Source of the DNA: Candidatus Flexifilum affinis
GTDB lineage: Bacteria; Chloroflexota; Anaerolineae; Aggregatilineales; Phototrophicaceae
Assembly (NCBI GenBank): GCA_016713325.1
Contig: JADJPJ010000087.1
Coordinates: forward strand, 1,054,001-1,118,000
DNA: 64,000 nucleotides
Direction of reading: 5' to 3'
The notes under the pieces were generated by a model. The model ran no database searches. It saw only the letters and a list, made by a program, of their open reading frames with translations, and was not told the DNA's origin. The stretch's first letter is position 1, and the number at the start of each line of letters is the position of its first letter. The translations under genes were made by a program, and so were the position numbers. This document shows, one piece after another, positions 61,585-64,000 of this stretch.

Positions 61585-62670
61585 GTGCGGGATTCGCTGC
61601 TCCAGCGCGCCCGAAGAAAGCTGAGAATCGTGATCGGCGCTGGCCCCCGCATGTTTCAGCTTCCGCTCGGCGTCGACATGGACGGCCTGGCGATTTTGCC
61701 GGCGCTGGTCAACGCGCACGATCACCTTGAGCTCAACCACTATCCACGCAGCAAATTCCGCCCCTGCTACGGCAACGCCCGCGAATGGGGTGAAGACATG
61801 AACGTCCGATTGGGTGCGTCACCCTTCCGCGAGCTGCGCGCCTATCCACTGTCGGATCGCCTGTTCATCGGAGGGCTGAAAAATCTGCTGTGCGGCGCGC
61901 TGACCGTCGCCCATCACAATCCCCCGCACAAAGAGCTTTTCCGGCGCGAGTACCCTGTCCGCGTGCTGCGCCGCTACGCCTGGGCGCATTCGCTCCATTT
62001 CAGCACGGAGGCCGAGATCGCCGCCGCACTCCGCCGCATCCCAAGAGGCAGCTTGTTCTTCATCCACCTCGCCGAAGGCACCGACGCGACCGCCGCCGGC
62101 GAGTACGCCCGCCTGGATGCGCTCGGCGGTATCGACCTGAACACAGTGATTGTGCATGGCGTCGGCCTGACGCCGGACAACGTTTCTGATGCCGCACCGC
62201 AGGTGCGGGCGCTGGTCACCTGCCCCACCACCAATCGCTTTCTGCTCGGGCAGACTGCCAACACCGAGGCGTGGCGCGCGGCCGGCGGCACGGTCTGGAT
62301 CGGCAGCGACTCGCGGCTGACCGCTGACGGCGATCTGCTGGACGAGATCAACGCGCTCTCGACGGCAGACGAATCCGCCGTGGTCGCGCTGGAGCGCCAC
62401 AGGTTCCACCTTCCGGGCCTGCAACATAACCCGGACAGCGACTGGATCGCCATGCGCGCCGATGCCGTGATGCCCCTTCGCCGGGCCGATCTGGCGCTCG
62501 TCGTGCGCGAGGGCGTGCCGCAGATCGGCGATGCAGACCTGATGACCCAGTTTCGCGACGTGCCCTCCGTCCCAGCGACGCTCGACGGCCGGCCCAAGCG
62601 CATCCACCGCGATCTTGCGCACCAGATGCGGCGCTGCACACTACAAGAAGCAGGTTTGACGCTACAATAA
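61585..62670 (+). CDS. Amidohydrolase-family metal-dependent hydrolase
   Basis: A 361-residue cytosolic enzyme of the amidohydrolase superfamily. Seen: the metal-binding HDH motif in LPALVNAHDHLELNHYPRSK near residue 46, CGALTVAHHNPPHKELF, FFIHLAEGTDATAAGEYARL, the second His strand VIVHGVGLTPDNV, TNRFLLGQTANTEAWRAAGG and the late Asp in WIGSDSRLTADGDLLDEIN. It resembles deaminase or ATZ/TRZ-type hydrolases; substrate unknown. The start is inferred: GTG 61585 lies two bases after the upstream TAG. The frame is open upstream to 61357, but that part overlaps the zinc-ribbon gene. Confidence 0.85.
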   Translation: MRDSLLQRARRKLRIVIGAGPRMFQLPLGVDMDGLAILPALVNAHDHLELNHYPRSKFRPCYGNAREWGEDMNVRLGASPFRELRAYPLSDRLFIGGLKNLLCGALTVAHHNPPHKELFRREYPVRVLRRYAWAHSLHFSTEAEIAAALRRIPRGSLFFIHLAEGTDATAAGEYARLDALGGIDLNTVIVHGVGLTPDNVSDAAPQVRALVTCPTTNRFLLGQTANTEAWRAAGGTVWIGSDSRLTADGDLLDEINALSTADESAVVALERHRFHLPGLQHNPDSDWIAMRADAVMPLRRADLALVVREGVPQIGDADLMTQFRDVPSVPATLDGRPKRIHRDLAHQMRRCTLQEAGLTLQ

Positions 62671-62699
62671 AGGGGGTTCGCACAGTGAAAGGACCGCCC

Positions 62700-63113
62700 A
62701 TGAGCAGCGTGATCCCTCCTGAGTACGATGATCTGATCGCAAAAGCCTACTACGTATGGTTCACGACAGTCCGTCAGGATGGGATGCCGATGCCCACCCC
62801 GGTCTGGTTTGTGCGCGAAGGGGACTCGTTCATCATTTACACCACGCCAGGCGCGGCCAAGCTGACGTACATCCAGGCCAATTTCCACGTGGCGCTCAGC
62901 TTCACGCCGGATGCCGATGCCGGCAACTATTTCGTCGTTCTGGGCACCGCGCAGGTGGACCAGACGATTCCGCGGGCGATCGGCAATGCTGCCTACATGG
63001 CCAAGTATGGCGAAGGCATGGCGGCCACCGGCATGACGGCCGAGCAGTTGAGCGAAGCCTACAACGTACCAATCCGCGTTCGTCCGATTCGCATCCGAGG
63101 ACTGGAAGAATAG
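62700..63113 (+). CDS. PNPOx-like (pyridoxamine 5'-phosphate oxidase fold) flavin- or F420-binding protein
   Basis: A 137-residue split-barrel protein: LIAKAYYVWFTTVRQDGMPM, PTPVWFVREGDSFIIYTTPG, KLTYIQANFHVALSFTPDAD, NYFVVLGTAQVD, IRVRPIRIRGLEE. The pattern of 'W-F-R-DG-x-P-x-x-x-P-V-W-F' and the closing basic strand are typical of small PNPOx-like proteins that bind FMN or F420. AAAGGA precedes ATG 62700. The next gene is a paralogue. The cofactor cannot be decided by eye. Confidence 0.88.
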   Translation: MSSVIPPEYDDLIAKAYYVWFTTVRQDGMPMPTPVWFVREGDSFIIYTTPGAAKLTYIQANFHVALSFTPDADAGNYFVVLGTAQVDQTIPRAIGNAAYMAKYGEGMAATGMTAEQLSEAYNVPIRVRPIRIRGLEE

Positions 63114-63115
63114 CC

Positions 63116-63523
63116 GTGCCGCTGATTCCCGCTGAACTCGACTCACTCATCGAAGGCGCCGTCTACGTCTGGTGCACCACCATTCACCCGGACGGACGGC
63201 CGCACATCACGCCGATCTGGTTCATTCGCGACGGCGACTCGTTCTACTTCTACACAATTCCGAGGTCGCAGAAGGTCAAAAACCTGACGGCTAACCCGCA
63301 CATCGCGCTGGCTTTCGCGGGAGACGCAGAAGGCGAGGAATACTTCGTGGTCGATGGCGTCGGCGCCGTTGACCCGACCCTCCCGGCGCCCCACCTGAAC
63401 GCCACTTACATGGCCAAATACGGCAATGCGCCGTACATGGTCGAGTCGACGCCGGAGAAGTACGCCGAGCGGTTCTCGCTGCCGATCCGGATCACGCCGA
63501 AGCGGGTTCGCGGCATCGAATGA
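63116..63523 (+). CDS. PNPOx-like protein, tandem paralogue
   Basis: A 135-residue protein parallel to the preceding one: LIEGAVYVWCTTIHPDGRPH, ITPIWFIRDGDSFYFYTIPR, VKNLTANPHIALAFAGDAEG, EYFVVDGVGAVD, NATYMAKYGN, IRITPKRVRGIE. Shared NA-AYMAKYG and the closing IRGxE element show tandem duplication, after which the copies diverged strongly. Starts at GTG 63116, two bases after the TAG of the first copy, with no ribosome site, so it likely relies on re-initiation. Confidence 0.87.
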   Translation: MPLIPAELDSLIEGAVYVWCTTIHPDGRPHITPIWFIRDGDSFYFYTIPRSQKVKNLTANPHIALAFAGDAEGEEYFVVDGVGAVDPTLPAPHLNATYMAKYGNAPYMVESTPEKYAERFSLPIRITPKRVRGIE

Positions 63524-63571
63524 AGATCGACGCCCGATGCATGACAGCACCGTGCCCATTGAGACCGGCCC

Positions 63572-64000
63572 ATGACTGAACTTCTCTTCGGTCAGTCCTA
63601 CTATCTGCGCTTCGATCCCAAGCTGTACGAAGCGATGCAGCCGTACCCGCCGCTGGGCACGCTGTACGCTGCCAGCCGTATGCGCCAGCACGGCGTCAGT
63701 GTCGCGCTGTTCGATGCCATGCTGGCCGATTCGCCCGAGGAGTGGGGAGAGGCGCTGGACCGGCACAAACCGCGCTTCGCCATCCTGTTCGAAGACAACT
63801 TCAACTATCTGAGCAAGATGAGTCTGCTGCGCATGCGCGAGGCGGCCTTCGTCATGATCGACGCCGCCAAGGCGCGAGGCTGCATCGTCATCTGCTGCGG
63901 AAGCGACGAAACCGACCATGCCGACGCCTACCTGAAGCGCGGCGCCGACGTCGTGCTGATCGGCGAGGGCGATGCCGCCCTACCGGAGGTAATCGACTTC
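63572..64000 (+). CDS. B12-binding-domain protein, probably a radical SAM enzyme (N-terminus only)
   Basis: The frame from ATG 63572 runs off the window. Seen: YEAMQPYPPLGTLYAASRMR, HGVSVALFDAMLADSPEEWG and GADVVLIGEGDAALPEVIDF, which is the cobalamin-binding-like fold that precedes the radical SAM domain in B12-dependent radical SAM proteins (P-P-L-G-x-x-Y-x-A and G-E-G-E/D motifs). The catalytic Cys cluster would lie downstream, so the radical SAM assignment is inference. Confidence 0.75.
   Translation, partial: MTELLFGQSYYLRFDPKLYEAMQPYPPLGTLYAASRMRQHGVSVALFDAMLADSPEEWGEALDRHKPRFAILFEDNFNYLSKMSLLRMREAAFVMIDAAKARGCIVICCGSDETDHADAYLKRGADVVLIGEGDAALPEVIDF

Overview
The window is about 64 kb of GC-rich, densely coded bacterial DNA with no rRNA, tRNA, CRISPR array or insertion sequence that I could recognise. 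The gene content points to Chloroflexota, probably an Anaerolineae-like lineage. The indicators are tandem Chlor_Arch_YYY (DUF2298) membrane proteins, an Agl23-type (TIGR03663) protein, several large GT39-type proteins and a kinase-AAA-TPR regulator. The placement is inference from family distribution, not from a marker gene.

Layout. 1-767: N-terminal part of a type I glutamine synthetase on the minus strand. 1057-22252: a plus-strand membrane glycosylation cluster, with a flippase-like protein, GT4 glycosyltransferase, SAM methyltransferase, split GT39 gene, 1811-residue GT39-DUF2298 fusion, stand-alone DUF2298 paralogue, GT39-like protein, decayed sigma/anti-sigma pair, and a 1294-residue Agl23-like protein ending in an NHL propeller. 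A bidirectional terminator follows. 22334-26744: a minus-strand operon of a heterodimeric ABC exporter, a lipoprotein cytochrome c and a small membrane protein. 27002-31771: a hydroxyacid dehydrogenase plus GT39, convergent with a frameshifted GT39 gene that ends an XRE-TPR-GT39 operon. 33342-35426: a GAF/PAS histidine kinase. 35498-41184: a KimA-like K+ permease divergent from a Ser/Thr kinase-AAA-TPR protein.

41317-45729: a tightly packed four-gene operon (Npt/MFS-like transporter, C39-like papain-fold protein, HAMP protein without output domain, ATP-grasp-like protein) that I cannot assign to a known pathway. 45816-54826: an Atu/Liu-like acyl-CoA carboxylation pathway (carboxyltransferase, acyl-CoA dehydrogenase fused to AtuA, AtuA C-terminal domain protein, hydratase, biotin carboxylase), interrupted by a dead Uma2 gene, two small membrane proteins and a B3/4 protein. 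54917-60478: a peptide/nickel-type ABC importer with a fused double ATPase. 60552-64000: DUF2461, FmdB-like zinc ribbon, amidohydrolase, two tandem PNPOx-like proteins and the start of a B12-binding protein.

Genes that probably act together: the 1-22 kb cluster would build or transfer lipid-linked sugars at the membrane; the 45.8-54.8 kb genes would oxidise and carboxylate a branched acyl-CoA; the 55-60 kb genes import a peptide-like solute. A theme across the window is single-base frame disruptions in runs of G or C. At least six reading frames are restored by changing one base, so either many genes are decaying or the assembly has residual homopolymer errors. Annotations of split genes should be read with this in mind.
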